Positions 25,588 to 37,911 of a DNA stretch of 64,000 nucleotides are shown here, piece by piece. The translations under genes and the position numbers were made by a program. This DNA comes from Apiosordaria backusii. Taxonomy: Eukaryota > Ascomycota > Sordariomycetes > Sordariales > Lasiosphaeriaceae. Where the stretch lies: contig JAUKTV010000011.1 in assembly GCA_030549205.1 (NCBI GenBank), positions 310,001-374,000 on the forward strand. Reading direction: 5' to 3'. The notes beneath the pieces were generated by a model, which had not been told where the DNA came from, ran no database searches, and was given only the letters and a program-made list of their open reading frames with translations. Each line of letters starts with the position of its first letter. Position 1 is the stretch's first letter.

Positions 25588-28500
25588 TGTGACTGATTAT
25601 GATGCGATAATAAGAACCGGTGGTATTCCCCAACGCGGGCAGTGAGAGCAGGTGAGTGGCACGCAAAAAACCAGGCGGTTTGTCTGGTTCTTCAATACGT
25701 CAGGGCCTGGCCGCCACTTAGCGCTCGATTGAACGCTACCACAGCAGGGGCACGGCTGCACAAGGCCCGAGGGGTTCTGAGTAGCCAGAGAGCTGGAAAT
25801 CCCAGGTTAACCATGTATGGTGTAGGTACACACACTGGCTTATCCGGGACCACCAACCACACTCTCGGCGTAACCGATCGACCTATGCCTGAAGGTATTG
25901 CTGGATGACCAGAAGGACGGCTGCCTGGTTCTGGTGCTTCACGCTGCAGGTAGGGCTCACACACCACCTTTCTCTCTCCTTGGAAGGGACCCCTCTTTCT
26001 TTTCGCGATAATCAGCCAACTGGGAACTCAGCGACGGCGGCTCACTGCTGCGGGTTTTTGCGGACGCTTGCGGGAACAAGGCTCGTTGTGTATATATATG
26101 CAGGGCCGCGCAAGTCGGCCACGAAGTATCGTCTGGTCGTTCTTTGCCAAGCCTGTCTCAATGAGCACAGCGAGATTTGTGTAGCCCTGTGTAGCTTGGA
26201 GTAGGCGTGGCGCTGTGCTGAAGGGCACCAAAACGGCCGAGATCTACAGGTTTAAATACCGGTGGTCTCTCGCGCTTCTTGGCGGTCGATTCGCATGGGA
26301 GGGTGTCGGTGTCTGGAATGGAACAGAGATGAGAGGTGTGCCCGTGGGCCAGAAACTATAACGACATTGCGGGATGGGTGGCTTCGAAAGGGGAAGAGGT
26401 TCGAAAAAGAGTTTTGACTCGAGAGGACGAGACGGTTTGGTAATGTATGGGATGGACAGCTGCGGGCAACGGGATCCAGGGGGCGCTCCTGAGGGTTTTT
26501 GGGCGATTGGGGTGGTGGGGGTGGGTGTTAGTGCTAGCGCACGTTCATTTAGGTGTCCAGGATGGCTCTGTACGAAACATGGAGATTGGGGTGCTTCCAG
26601 TAGCCACAGCGGGGTCCTCCTCAATCCCGCTCACACATAATCATAAATAATTTCAGACTGGAAACCTCAAGCCGGGACGCAACCTTACTGTGTGTATCTT
26701 CATCTCATGCTCATGGGTACGGCAGTAGCTATTCTCACTTCCACCAATGCGGCCGAAGGCGCTTTCGGTTCACCCCCTTTCTCACCCTTCCTACCTAAAA
26801 GGCAAGCGCAGTTTGAGGGTGAGGGTGCAGGTTGTAGCAAGTACCTGGTGGCGGTATCTGAGTTGGGAAGCGGCCTGAATCGCAGGCGGCTGTACAGGTA
26901 CCTCCTCGGTCACTTTGAGATTGCAGATGCCAAGGGGCCCACAGGCCTCACCAGTGATTTAACTGATGTGCTCCCCCCAACGCGCTCCCACTTCAGAAAA
27001 CAGCGTTGGAGGGGGTGTGAACAAGTGACAAGCTCCTCGCTGTGAGCATCCAATGGGCTGCTGGGCAACAGCCTGCACTGCTGGAACGAAGGTTGCATCG
27101 AAGCAATGCCATGAAACCTCAAGAACCTCAACGTTGTCGCCAGCCCAGGTGTCTTTGCTTTGCCCTCACCCACCTGGAAGCGCCCAGGTTGAAGTGACAT
27201 TTTGCCTCGCACTTTCAGTGAGCGGCAAAGCATCTTCCTGACCGCCGGCTTAAACCTCACATGGCCTGAACCGTTTTGGCAGGTGAGTCCCAGCCTGATT
27301 AAGCCGCCGTCTGACCGAGATAGTCATGTTCCTAATTGTTCGTACTCAACATCATCACACAGATCTCTTGGCTGTCTCTGCTTTTGTTTCGTTTCTTCAT
27401 ATTTTCTAACAATCTCGATTTACACCGAAACGGACTCAGAGGGAGTCCCTGTTCATGACAACAGCCACAATATCAGCGGCTGGAACCTGCGCACGTACCG
27501 GGTACAAACGCTCCGCTGGTGGGATGGAGGCTCCACCCCCACCAGGCGCCGAGAGGCCGAGGATGAGAATTGCTGCGGGGAGATTGGCTATCGAGCTGAT
27601 GGATGGCGGGGCATATTTGCCATTGTTACCTTGTTCGTCTCTCCGCTTCTCGTGGCTTTTCTAGATACCGCAAACGAGAGACGGGATGGCTTCACTTTTT
27701 CAGTATCTTGCTTTTCTCGCCCTCCCGCCCACCCGCTTTGTGTTTCTTTATTACACGACACCCCCCTCTTGGGACGTGTCGGGGTAGTCAGCCGTTCTTC
27801 GCCGAGTCGGCTCTGAACTTGTCCTATCGTACACTGCGCCAAGCACTCCAGGAATTACCAAGCCCTCCTCCCAAATATGCCGCAATATCATCTGCGAGTC
27901 GGCTTTTGTTGTGAGCGTTCCAGGTTGGTGTTGATCGCTGATCGAACTATACCCGGAGCAAGCAGGGTGGCGGACTTGCCAACGCGATGGCTGCACCGGA
28001 TTGCGATCTTGGCGGATTATCTCAGCTACGCTACCACGCTTTCTTGCGGTAGCATGGTAAAGTGGTGGTTTCTGGTTCGCTGATGAGACGGAATAGATCA
28101 AGGTCATCTCTCGAGGCCTCACTGGGCCTCTTTGTCAAGCCCGCTTTTAGTGTATTGTTCAAACACGAGATGCCGACGAGCTCCGCTCCTCGCGGCTCTC
28201 CTAAGACCTGCTCTTGTCTGTCGATGATGGAGGCTGCCAAGCCCGCTTGATGCTGTTGTGAGATGCAGTTGAAGATGTTGCGATTCAGTTATCAGGCATT
28301 GGGCGTGATCAACGATGGGTACGCGTATTTTCCAGACAGTACGTTGCATGTTTCAAATGCCAGCCATTTTTAGCTTGAGACTCCAAAGAACCAAAACAAC
28401 GGATGCCTCTCCCAACTGAGCGAATCTCTGCCAAGGACCTGAGACTTTCACAAGGCTCACTGCGTCATCGGCTGGTGTTGTGCCCAACGTTCAGGAGACC

Positions 28501-31500
28501 ACGAGACGTGCAGCCAGGGAAATAATCTCACTCCACGGGGATGGGAATGGATACCCCGCTTACACTGCCTGTTGCGTCGTGCTAGTGTACATTAGGACAA
28601 GGCCGGTGGTTCCCTCTTCCGCCTCATCAAGACAACCGTTCGTCAGCGTATGCCGATGGCTGATCTCGAGGTTGCATGTTGACAAAAAGAGCAATGAGCC
28701 GAAATCTCGTGGCGGAATTGCATCATTTGCTGCAATTGGAACTTGTTATCGTTCCCACACAGAAACACAAAGTGACAAAGAAAAAGGTTAAGGTCGCAAT
28801 CAAAGGATTTGGGGGCGTCATTGTCTTGTGTCATGGCACTGAATGTGGATTGTCTTATTCTCAGGGTAAGTCAGCACGCGACATTGACGCTCTCCGCTAC
28901 CAACAGGTCCCACAAGGCCGGCCGTGAGAATAAAGTTCAGCCTCCTCTTTCTACAAACCCGTCACACGGAAAACGGCAGGTTCAAGGTCAGGAACAGACG
29001 GGTTACATTGTGCAGACTCTCTCAGCCCGTTAGGAATCTAGATTCTCACTCAACCTGGCCAGTGTGTTGCCGATTGATGGGGGCTTTATCGTCGTACAGT
29101 GGGCCCCCGGTTATCCAGATTCAGGTCTCAGTTGACGTTCATGCTTACCTAAGATATCCAGCGCCCTGGAACCTCTTCAACGATCATGTCTTTGCTCGCG
29201 CGGCATGACGCAAGGAAAAGACAAAACAATGGCGCAAGAATCAGCAACAAACTCAGATGAACATATATCGTTACTCTGGTACACAACCCGGTGGCGATCT
29301 GGCGTTCTTATGGCATGTAAGGTACTCAACGCATCAAGCCGTTGCCAAGGGCTCGGCGTTCGTCACCGGGTGCTCTCCGTGTGGCCCTCCCTTCGGCATC
29401 CCGTTGCCAGTTGCTTTTTTTGATACTCGCGCCGGCCGAACGCACAAGCCATCCCGGACCTTACACTGACACTACATCAGTACCAGACGCAACTCAATTG
29501 TGATCCGATACACAATCCCTCTTGAGCCAACTTTTCAGCTTCTCATCCTCAGGAACTCAGCCTCTGGCAGCTTTCGGTTAATCCAAAACGGAAAGCCGTC
29601 ACCAAGAAAATGTCATTCGATTTTCCGAGAGCAAGTGGAGCCTGTTATCGCTCCCCCACGTTCTTCTCCATGATTTCCTGACGACTGGCTCGCTTGTGAT
29701 GCACTGCATCTGCAGCATTCCCAAAAGGACACTAATTGCAACGACACTCTGCCGTGAACCAACCAACTTGCCGCCCGTGCAGTTGTGCCAGATGCTATTA
29801 CCATATATTGCTAAATTCAGACGTCTTTTCCCTGTAGAAAAGGAGGGGCTTGGCAGCCACACACGCGCACCACCTCGGCCATGAGAAGCAACATCTCCGC
29901 TCCCGTCAGCCAGCAATTCATCGCCGACACCCATCACGCCGACCACGAATCTGCCGCGTGGTAGAGCGGAATAGACCGGGTGTGAATACGTGCATTCTAC
30001 AGGGGCAGACCGTCTTGGCAAGTGTCGCAGCATGGAATTTGCTTTCATTCTTCACCGAGCTCAGATCGATGTTGCGCAGGGTCGCGGCAGTCCAGCAACA
30101 CAAGCAATGCATCGACCAACTTGGATAGGTTGAGATAGGCTGACAAGCTTGTAGACCGTCTTGGCGTTTCGATCTCCCGTCTGGGCATTGCTTCCTGCTA
30201 CGCCTCGTCTGTCTCGGCTTGAGCCGATGTGCTCGATCGTGCTGCAAAGGGCAAGCCCTTAGCGATCCTGGAAGTCTGCTCGATGTCGTCCATGTTCTTG
30301 TCGGGTGTCAGGTCAGCAGTCATCATGATCATCCCGGCCAAGAACTGATCCCTTGCCAGGCGATGCCAAGCAAGGCTTGTTCGTCCCCCTCCATTGCTTG
30401 TTTCCCCGCTCTTAAACGACGGCTTTACATATCAACCAGGGTTGTGACATCCACGGCAGTCGATATTCAATACTCAGGACCGGTCGACCAAACACCACGA
30501 GACAGAAACACCAATAGACTGTCGCCAATTGAGTGCAATATTGCCAAAACCTCGTCGGAGCCCGCATAATCACGCGGCACGGATGCGTCCTGCTGTGTCC
30601 GCGATATTATGCTTCCTTGCTTGACCCTTCTTTCCCCGCGCTCAGGGTGTACAAAGCCTTTCTGATCAGCCATTTGTTACAAAGCACGACCCAGAACTTG
30701 ACAGACGTGAAGGATGTGAAAGGGGTGGGCACGGAAAGAGGGAAGGGAGGCGTGGCCTTCATTCCGTCCTGTTGGATGGGAGGAGCGGTGTGATTGCCGC
30801 TCTACCACATGGAGGTGGAAGTGTGATTGCTCCTTCCCACATGAAAGACTCGATCAACAAGCCGGACCTTTTGTTCAGAGAACCACTGGGTAACGGAAGG
30901 CAATGACCAAGCTCCTCGTGGGAGCCTGCCTTTTCGAGTTCAACGATTCTTGGCAGTGCCAAAACCATCACTTCTTCACGGTCCCTTTTGCAAATACCTG
31001 CTTTGATGTGACAGGAGACTGCGTTGCAGGATACATCATCGTTTTATTGGACAGGCCTTTGTCGAGGACCAGAATGGGTAACTATACCTTCTCTACCGCC
31101 CGTATGAGCGGATTGATTGGCTCTACCAGTAGATGGAAATAAGCGTTTCACGGCGGTTTTCGGGTCTCCAGCTTTCCCAACACGGCCACACACGTGGTCT
31201 GATATCAGCAAGTTGAAGTTCAGCCAGTCCAGCCAGCACATCATGATAGACATTGAAAATCCCTCACGCTTGTGTTGCATGTGTATGGGAGACGCTAAAT
31301 GCTACCCGCTAACCACCTCTTCTATCTTACTTGCGCCCGGATTAGCTGGCCAGGGCTTCAAGTACCGAATACTTTGCTATCGTTGGCTGTCAGTTAACCT
31401 CAACTTTTGGCATTCTCCAGCTTATTCCCTTTGCCATGGTGCACACCCAAGCCAACAAACACAAGGGCACTCGTAAGCTTTCACACCTGTCCAGCCGGAA

Positions 31501-33360
31501 CTTATTGAAGGGTTCGGTACCTGCAGCCGAATGGGAACGCTGTGAACTGCTTGGCATCGGTATTCCGTATCTTGGCAAGGAAGCCAAGACGGTGAATCAG
31601 GACCCCTTTTCTTGAACATGCTATCTTGGGAATATTCAAGATGCGACCAGATACATACAGATCCAAACCAAATCCAAAAGTTCACATGAGGACTGGTGAC
31701 CGAAAGCTCGGGTCCTGAGCAGGAGAATCATGGGGCGGATAGCGACACACACTTTGGCTGCCCCGGAGCCGGCTGACGTTCTGCTCTTGCTCTGTCCCTC
31801 GAAGCCAGCAGGTCGCACGGTCATCACAAGCCAACACCCACCTCAGGGCACCCCACCCCGAGGATCCAAAGAACGCCCTACCGCTCCAGACGCCCGGTGA
31901 GTGGCCGAAGGCGATGACGCGAGGTGACCCCAACAAGCTTCCGACAGCTGCTGGCTTGTTGGTCCCAAGACAGGATTTTAGCTTGGAGTTGTGCACCCCT
32001 TCTGTTATTCCCGCCGTGCCGTGTTTGCCGGTCCACTGGTGCATGTTCTCGGGGCGTTGTCTATGACCAGCTACGTGGAGCGCTGAAATCGCTGTTCTAT
32101 CATCCGGTCCTTCTGCGGAAAAGCGTGGCCCAAAAAAACAGCCATGATTCACAATCCTTTGGTTTTTGGGTTCTGCTTCGCAATTCGATTACGACAAGTG
32201 GAGCTTTTTCTGCACTTGCGTTATCTGATGCCAACACCAGCACAAGCAGTGACAAGAGAGTCATCAAGGTTCTTGGGTTGCATCCACCCATACGTCTGTA
32301 TGTACACTATTCATCATCCTATCTTTGGGGTCAATGGGTCAATGGGCCCCATTTCTTGAGCGAGTTTCCACAGAGCTGGGTATCCGCACACCAAGAGATC
32401 ATCATTTATCCGCAGCCTGTAAGTGTTGTGTTCGCCGCCGTTTACCGCGATCCCCCGTGGAGGGCCCGACCGAACCGCCGAAGGAGCGAGCGAGCTTCTT
32501 CCGGGGCTTGGGTGTCCACACACACGGTAGATGCATTCACGGTCCAGGTGAACCCCGGGGCCCCGAGTCCCCGAGTGGATGATGACATGATGAATGTTCA
32601 ACCCCCCGGTGCGGGGATTGAGTGGGGGGTTTACGGTATGGGGAACGGTATTCTCCGGCTTTTGTTTATCCCATGCCATGGCCCATCCCCACCGTACGTA
32701 ACCAACAGGAGCCGATTAGTCATGATGGTACTTTTTTGATGCTGATCTGAGAGGCTCTGTGGGATTGTGTTTACGTACAATTACCCCATGTGTCGTGTCG
32801 GTCTAGGGTTCAGGATTTTATGCAAGTGACGACAGAGACAGGATATGGTGGAGGTTCCCGGTTTCTGGAAGTTCTGGAAGCTTTGGAGACCGAGGATTCG
32901 GGAGATGATCAGATTGACGAGTGCCGGAGAGAGCCTATCAAGGATGAGATATGCAGCACGTGTGGTTTGTAGATTCTCTGATTTGGGAGTCTCTTTTGAC
33001 TGACATGACTGTCCCCCACGCAAGGCATCTTTGTTGACAGACAGCTGTCACTGTCATGCAGAAAGCAGAAGCAGGAGAAGCCTCACGCGACCACGTTCAC
33101 CTCGTGATATCCAGTCATGATGGGTGAGATATGTGTAAACATTCACAAGTGATGACCAACGCCTGGGGTGTTGTTGGCTAAAGCCAAGGGGCTTGTCAAG
33201 TGCCGGACAGACAAGAGCCACCGTCCCGGGCGAACTCCACCTCAGTTCTTCGGGCCAAGGTCTACCGGGCCCAAGAGCCCATGACTCAGAAATGAGTGGT
33301 TGGCTGGTGGCATTTCATGTGCTCAATGTTGGAAGGGAAGAGTAACATGAACAAGAAACA
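25588..33360. other. Gene-poor tract, first part
   Basis: About 7.8 kb in which I can support no gene. Base composition is similar to the flanks, not strongly AT-rich, so there is no sign of heavy repeat-induced point mutation. The longest open frames (271 codons at 31924-32739 +, 204 codons at 27202-27816 +, 149 codons at 29599-30048 -) lack motifs, and the two longest begin at non-ATG codons. A TATA-like TATATATATG lies near 26090. The first few hundred bases should be the kinase promoter. Confidence 0.45.
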
Positions 33361-33489
33361 GGGAGCTTGGCTCAGTTGGAAGAGCGCAGGTCTCATATGA
33401 AATTGTCAACAAAAGACAAGAGAAATATGATCTGATTGTGCAACATCAGAGTTATCCTGAGGTCGTGAGTTCGAGCCTCACAGTTCCCA
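33361..33489 (+). tRNA. Elongator tRNA-Met (CAU) with a 56-nt intron
   Basis: Exons 33361-33397 and 33454-33489 give a 73-nt mature tRNA without CCA. The acceptor stem GGGAGCT pairs with AGTTCCC, including one G-U. The D arm is GCTC/GAGC, and the T arm is GTGAG/CTCAC around TTCGAGC. The anticodon stem is CAGGT/TCCTG with the U31-U39 mismatch known from eukaryotic elongator tRNA-Met. The loop CTCATA puts anticodon CAT at 33394-33396. The intron (33398-33453) lies one base 3' of the anticodon, the standard position. It is the only confident gene in 11.7 kb. Confidence 0.95.
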
Positions 33490-34656
33490 TTCTTTTGTCC
33501 CTTTTTCTCAACACAGTGTGTTTGGTTACTCATTTCAGATAGTCAATGGTAATCATCTCGTTTTTTGCTTCCGTGCTTGGTGCTTTCAGTATTGTCCTCT
33601 CTAGCAGGGCCTGTGATTTCTTCCTTTCTTCAGCAGATGGTGGTGATGATAAGAGAAGAGTCTTTCTCCCAGGAACCTAGCTCCTGACTTTCATTGTCTG
33701 TGGGTGTCCTAACTGATATGCTCTCGAGATTGGTGGGCAAAACACTTGCTGTTGTAAGGTATATTTTAGAAGATTTTCTGGCACCCTGCTGTGCAACTTC
33801 AATTATAACGCGGCATAAGCTTATTTTTGATGTTTCTGACAGAGAGAGACCTCTTATCACCAGTGTAGAGAAGTAAAAAGAAGACAACATTGTCCCGCCT
33901 CATTTGAGTACCTATCGCTGTAAGCAACGCACAACAAGTCCCATCTTTGGCCTTCGAGACTTCTGTGGCAGGCCAAATACTCATCGCCTGAAGAGGCAAT
34001 GAGTATTTGTTACCTAGTTGGTGCTCTTTGAATCGTGAGATCTATTCCGGGACTGTCCGTTCTAAGAGCCGGGTAGATCTCTTGAACCTACCTAACAAGA
34101 GTGATTTAGCCCTTCCACCTGCTCTGGCTTCTCCGCTGGCTGTTACGGGTCACAGCCCCCAGACACAGACCATTCTGGAACTGTTTCTGAACTTCAATGA
34201 TGAGTATGATACATTACCGTAGAGAATAACTTTGTATGGTCACATGATAACTACGTGAAATACAAAGAGCAACTTCCCTGGACACCTGAGACAGCACCCG
34301 GTGTAACAGTTCAATGAACATCACGTTTCCATCATGTGCAAGCCCTCTTCTGGCTTGCTCTTGGTGTATGTCTGGTGATCTTCCTCGGACCTAGGTTCAA
34401 TGATCAGTTCATTGTTACATATGAACACAATTCTCTGAGGCTTCGCCGAATCCGTAACGATAGACGATTGCCACTGGTGACGAAGTGAGAGGACAAGGGA
34501 CGACTCAGCCTCGATCACAGATGAGACAAACACATGTTCATCTGGAAATACACAGAGAATGTCACGTTACTTGTCTCTCTATAGATACCGGGGCGAAGCC
34601 AGAGAGGGGAGTTAAGGTAAGGATAGGTTTAGTCCGATCTCCCCTCTCTCTTGAAG

Positions 34657-34792
34657 CATGTGAGGTACACGCGTCCGAAGCATGGTATAACGTTTGTGAT
34701 ACAGCCCCTAAGAAGAATACTCACATGTGAGGTATTCGCGTCCGTCTGTAGCATCGTATAACCTTTGTGATACAGCCCCTAAAAAAAGAATA
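34657..34792. repeat. Imperfect tandem duplication, about 65 nt
   Basis: Copy 1 (34657-34719) and copy 2 (34724-34792) share CATGTGAGGTA, CGCGTCCG, GTATAAC and TTTGTGATACAGCCCCTAA, with a small indel in the middle. Divergence of about 15-20 percent suggests an old duplication. Confidence 0.85.
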
Positions 34793-35010
34793 TGTTGACA
34801 AAGCCGCTTCGTGCTACTTATTCATTGCCTTTACTACCTGATCCTTGATCACTTACACCAAACCGGAAAGCTATGCCGAGGATATCGTGATGTCTTCAGA
34901 TTCACATGTAAACTACCTATCTTACCAGCTTACCTTCCACAGCGGCATGACAAACATGACAAAAGAGCCCGCCAAGACGGTACTCGGTATCTCTATCTTT
35001 ACACGACACT

Positions 35011-35118
35011 GCTGCCAAGTGTTACACCTACACCGAGCATATGAGAAAAGGCTTGAGGAGCACACACGGTGAGTATCTTGGCAGGTGTTTCACCCTTACA
35101 CACCGTATGAGCAAAGCT
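35011..35118. repeat. Diverged direct repeat pair, about 42 nt
   Basis: 35011-35053 and 35078-35118 align loosely, around the block CCAAGTGTTACACCTACACCG against GGCAGGTGTTTCACCCTTACAC, then ATGAG and AAAGGCT/AAAGCT. They lie just downstream of the better-preserved duplication at 34.7 kb. Confidence 0.5.
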
Positions 35119-35263
35119 GAAAGAGTATGACTGAGGATAGGTAGATAACTACGGGTTATTCCGTCATCCCCCTGCACTGTTATACCGTCATACCCGAGGT
35201 GTTGACATCCCTTCGCTCATATTCATATCTGATTTGACAGCGTTGACGAAGCTCCTGACCAAG

Positions 35264-35296
35264 CTTTCGGCGACCTTTCGGCGACCTTTCGGCCCC
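35264..35296. repeat. Three 11-nt units CTTTCGGCGAC
   Basis: Two perfect CTTTCGGCGAC units are followed by a third diverging after CTTTCGGC. No function visible. Confidence 0.85.
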
Positions 35297-37270
35297 TAGA
35301 CAGGAAGGTCTTACCAACATTGGCGAGACATGATCGCTTCTTTCATCGTCAGAGTCATAAGCCTTGAGTCCGAGGTCAAACGTTACCAAAACGTTCAACA
35401 AGAAGTTATGATTCATAGGTCAGAGTAGGTCATCGGTTAGCAGCTAGGCATGTGAGAGCCAGAGAGGAAGTTGAGATATCCAATGTATCTGTAGGTACCT
35501 ATCCTTTTATCATCACAGCATGAGCGCACAACATAGCCATCGCTCGGCCCTGCTGCCACTACCCGTTGCATCACCCACCCATGTCCTCCAACGATAAACC
35601 GATCCGCTAAACGACGAGGATCAAGGGATCTCCTCGGAACAGATGCATCGTACATGAGGTTGTGCAAGGCAAACATTCTAGAAGGCCTGTCCAGGTGATT
35701 CTACGCAGTAGTGCCCTTCACGATAGATTGCCTTGTATTTGGTGTTACACTAAGGTAGATTCTGACCGTGAGCGGGAGCGCGTGCGTTGGCTTGAGTTTG
35801 GGGTTCTTTGGCATGTCGATATCGACACAAGAGAAAGGGCAAGGGAAAGGGAAAATCGAGATGGGGGGATCGAAACAATCGAGGTTGAGAGGGCACCCAT
35901 GTTGCAAAGCTGAAAGTGAGAATGCATACTTTAGTTGTGGGCACTGTGTTGAATGCGTGCAGATCACCAGATCGCCGATCAGCCATCACCATACAAGCTT
36001 CTTGAACTTCAAACTTGCCGGCAAATTTCCTGATTCAGAAGAAAACAGCTTTGTTTTACTATAGCCTTGCTTGACGGTGAATAAAAGCAGGCACGTCGCC
36101 TTTCACACGGCGTCTTGTGCAAGAATTGCCTTGCTTTGGTGGATGACAGCCGTGACATTGTAACACCTCTCGCTCACAAACCCTTCACGTGCTGACCAGC
36201 AGAAGGCGACCAGAACCTCCTGACTGAAAAGACAGAGAGCACAAAGCCACCGGACTTACGGTGAGGGGAGTCAGGAGCGGCGGCGAGCAGCGGCACGCAG
36301 GGCACGCAGGAGGTTTGCGTCCGAGCACCAAGACCTAGAACGCCTTGTCTTGTGGCCCGTCCTATCACGAACGACTCACAGCTCGACTCACAGCTCGACG
36401 AGGGTGAGGAAGGTGTACCCGCGGCGAACACTCGGATGACCTGTCAGAAACCACAAACAAGCTAGCCGTTTCCGTTTGTTGTTGCAGCGTAGATCACCCT
36501 AAAAAACCAAGACACACGCAATGTATGCATGCCGCCCTTGGCCGGTCACCTCAGCCCGGCAGAAGAAGCAACGTGAGGAGATGTGATGTGAGTCCGGAAG
36601 AGGAGCTTTCCGTGTGATTTTTAACGGCCCGAAGAGCTCGTCTGTTTCTCTCTGTGGGTGGTCATGATGATGTGGCTAGAAGACTCGATCGACTTCAAGT
36701 CTCACTCTGCTTCGTGATACTATCAAGTATCATTGGTGAGTGACTTGTTCTTGTGAAAACTAATGGCCTTGTTTGGCCAGCAATGACAAAAAGTTTCATC
36801 ATTTACCGACTGAATTGTCTCGAGTTCAAGTTTTTTCTGAATCATGTTGCTTTTTCCGTTAGTTGTCTACCAACAGGAAGCCGGCCGGCTGTCTCAGTGG
36901 AAAAAGAAAATATCATAGCCAGCCAGCTGCCCGGCCTCAACCCCTCCCTTACGTTTACCATATCGACGATGATAAATAGAGGGAAACGTCCAACTGTTAA
37001 GGTGTAAAATTTGCATCTTTCTGTGCATCTTTCTGTAGAGCAATCGAGCCTTCTGTCACTCGCCCCTTCCAATACTCTTTCAAGGGCCAGTTGCTTGTCG
37101 TCGCCTTGCCGCGTTAACACCGCCCTTCAGACCGCCCTCCCCTTCAACATCGACTCTGAGACCGCCTCTGCCCTGAATAGCGACTGTCAACAGTACCCCG
37201 CAGCCAAAACACAACAATCTCCACTCACTCAAACCAACCAAGCAAACCACTCCCATCCGAACCGTCAATC

Positions 37271-37911
37271 ATGTGTGAATACACGCAGGTGTGTTGACTG
37301 AATCTCGCTTTCTGCCCTCTTCCTCTTGTTTTGCTTGTCCTCGATGTGGTCGTCATCTTGTTCGGCCCATCCCTTTTGTGGTCCTCTTCTTGTTGCCCAT
37401 CTTTCTTGTGGTCGTTGTGGTGTATTATACGTCGTGGTGTCATAATGATCCTCGATTTCCTATTCCCCGCCTCGTATACTGTTTTCCTGGTCTTGTTTTC
37501 CTGATTTGGTCTTGCTCTTGGTCCTGTTTTCTTCCTGGTGTTGTTTCCCATATTATTCTCTTTTCTTTGGCGTACTTCTTCCACCGTAAGCGAACGGCTC
37601 AGCGACGTCATGCTAACCCCTGCCCAGAGAGAGTACCTCAAATGCGGCCACTTCCGCTGGATCGCATACAAGCACTGTGAGCCGTACAGCTTGTATCTCA
37701 AGAAGTGTGAACCCCAAATCAGGAAATTTGATGAGACGTGAGTCCTTGCTCTTGTGGGCGTCCTCCCAATGTATTCAACCGGCTGATTCTGGACTGAAGT
37801 GATAAAATTTGCGGCGAGTGCCTGCGCCAGATTGACCCGCCTGAATGGAAGTATGTCCAGTTCGACCCCAACTCGCGCTTCGGTCATTTGTTTCGGCTTC
37901 TGCGGAATTAG
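37271..37911 (+). CDS. Small cysteine-rich protein, uncharacterised fungal family
   Basis: Three exons (37271-37288, 37628-37737, 37800-37911) encode 79 residues. Exon 1 is only six codons (MCEYTQ) and joins across a 339-nt intron to REYLKCGHFRWIAYKHC. The second intron is 62 nt with a GTGAGT donor. The spliced product carries C2, C12, H14, C23, C33, C47 and C50, a pattern suggesting zinc binding, followed by an aromatic/basic tail (WKYVQFDPNSRFGHLFRLLR). I recall similar small proteins with an MCEYTQ-like start in Sordariomycetes but no function. An in-frame ATG at 37610 (MLTPAQREY) offers an unspliced start. I prefer the spliced one because it supplies the first cysteine. No signal peptide or membrane segment, so probably intracellular. 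Confidence 0.75.

Larger units (their letters stand above)
33490..37270. other. Gene-poor tract with short imperfect repeats
   Basis: About 3.8 kb from the tRNA to the next gene. It contains tandem or near-tandem imperfect repeats at 34657-34792, 35011-35118 and 35264-35296, plus CTCGACTCACAG repeated around 36370-36395. No open frame with a recognisable domain was found. Insertion remnants next to a tRNA gene are plausible but unproven. Confidence 0.45.

Noticed and set aside
29599..30048. 149-codon ATG frame (-)
   Set aside because: No recognisable domain and no gene-like codon bias; it remains possible as an orphan gene but cannot be supported.
31924..32739. 271-codon open frame (+)
   Set aside because: It opens at GTG, lacks any family motif and has irregular composition; probably chance in GC-balanced DNA.
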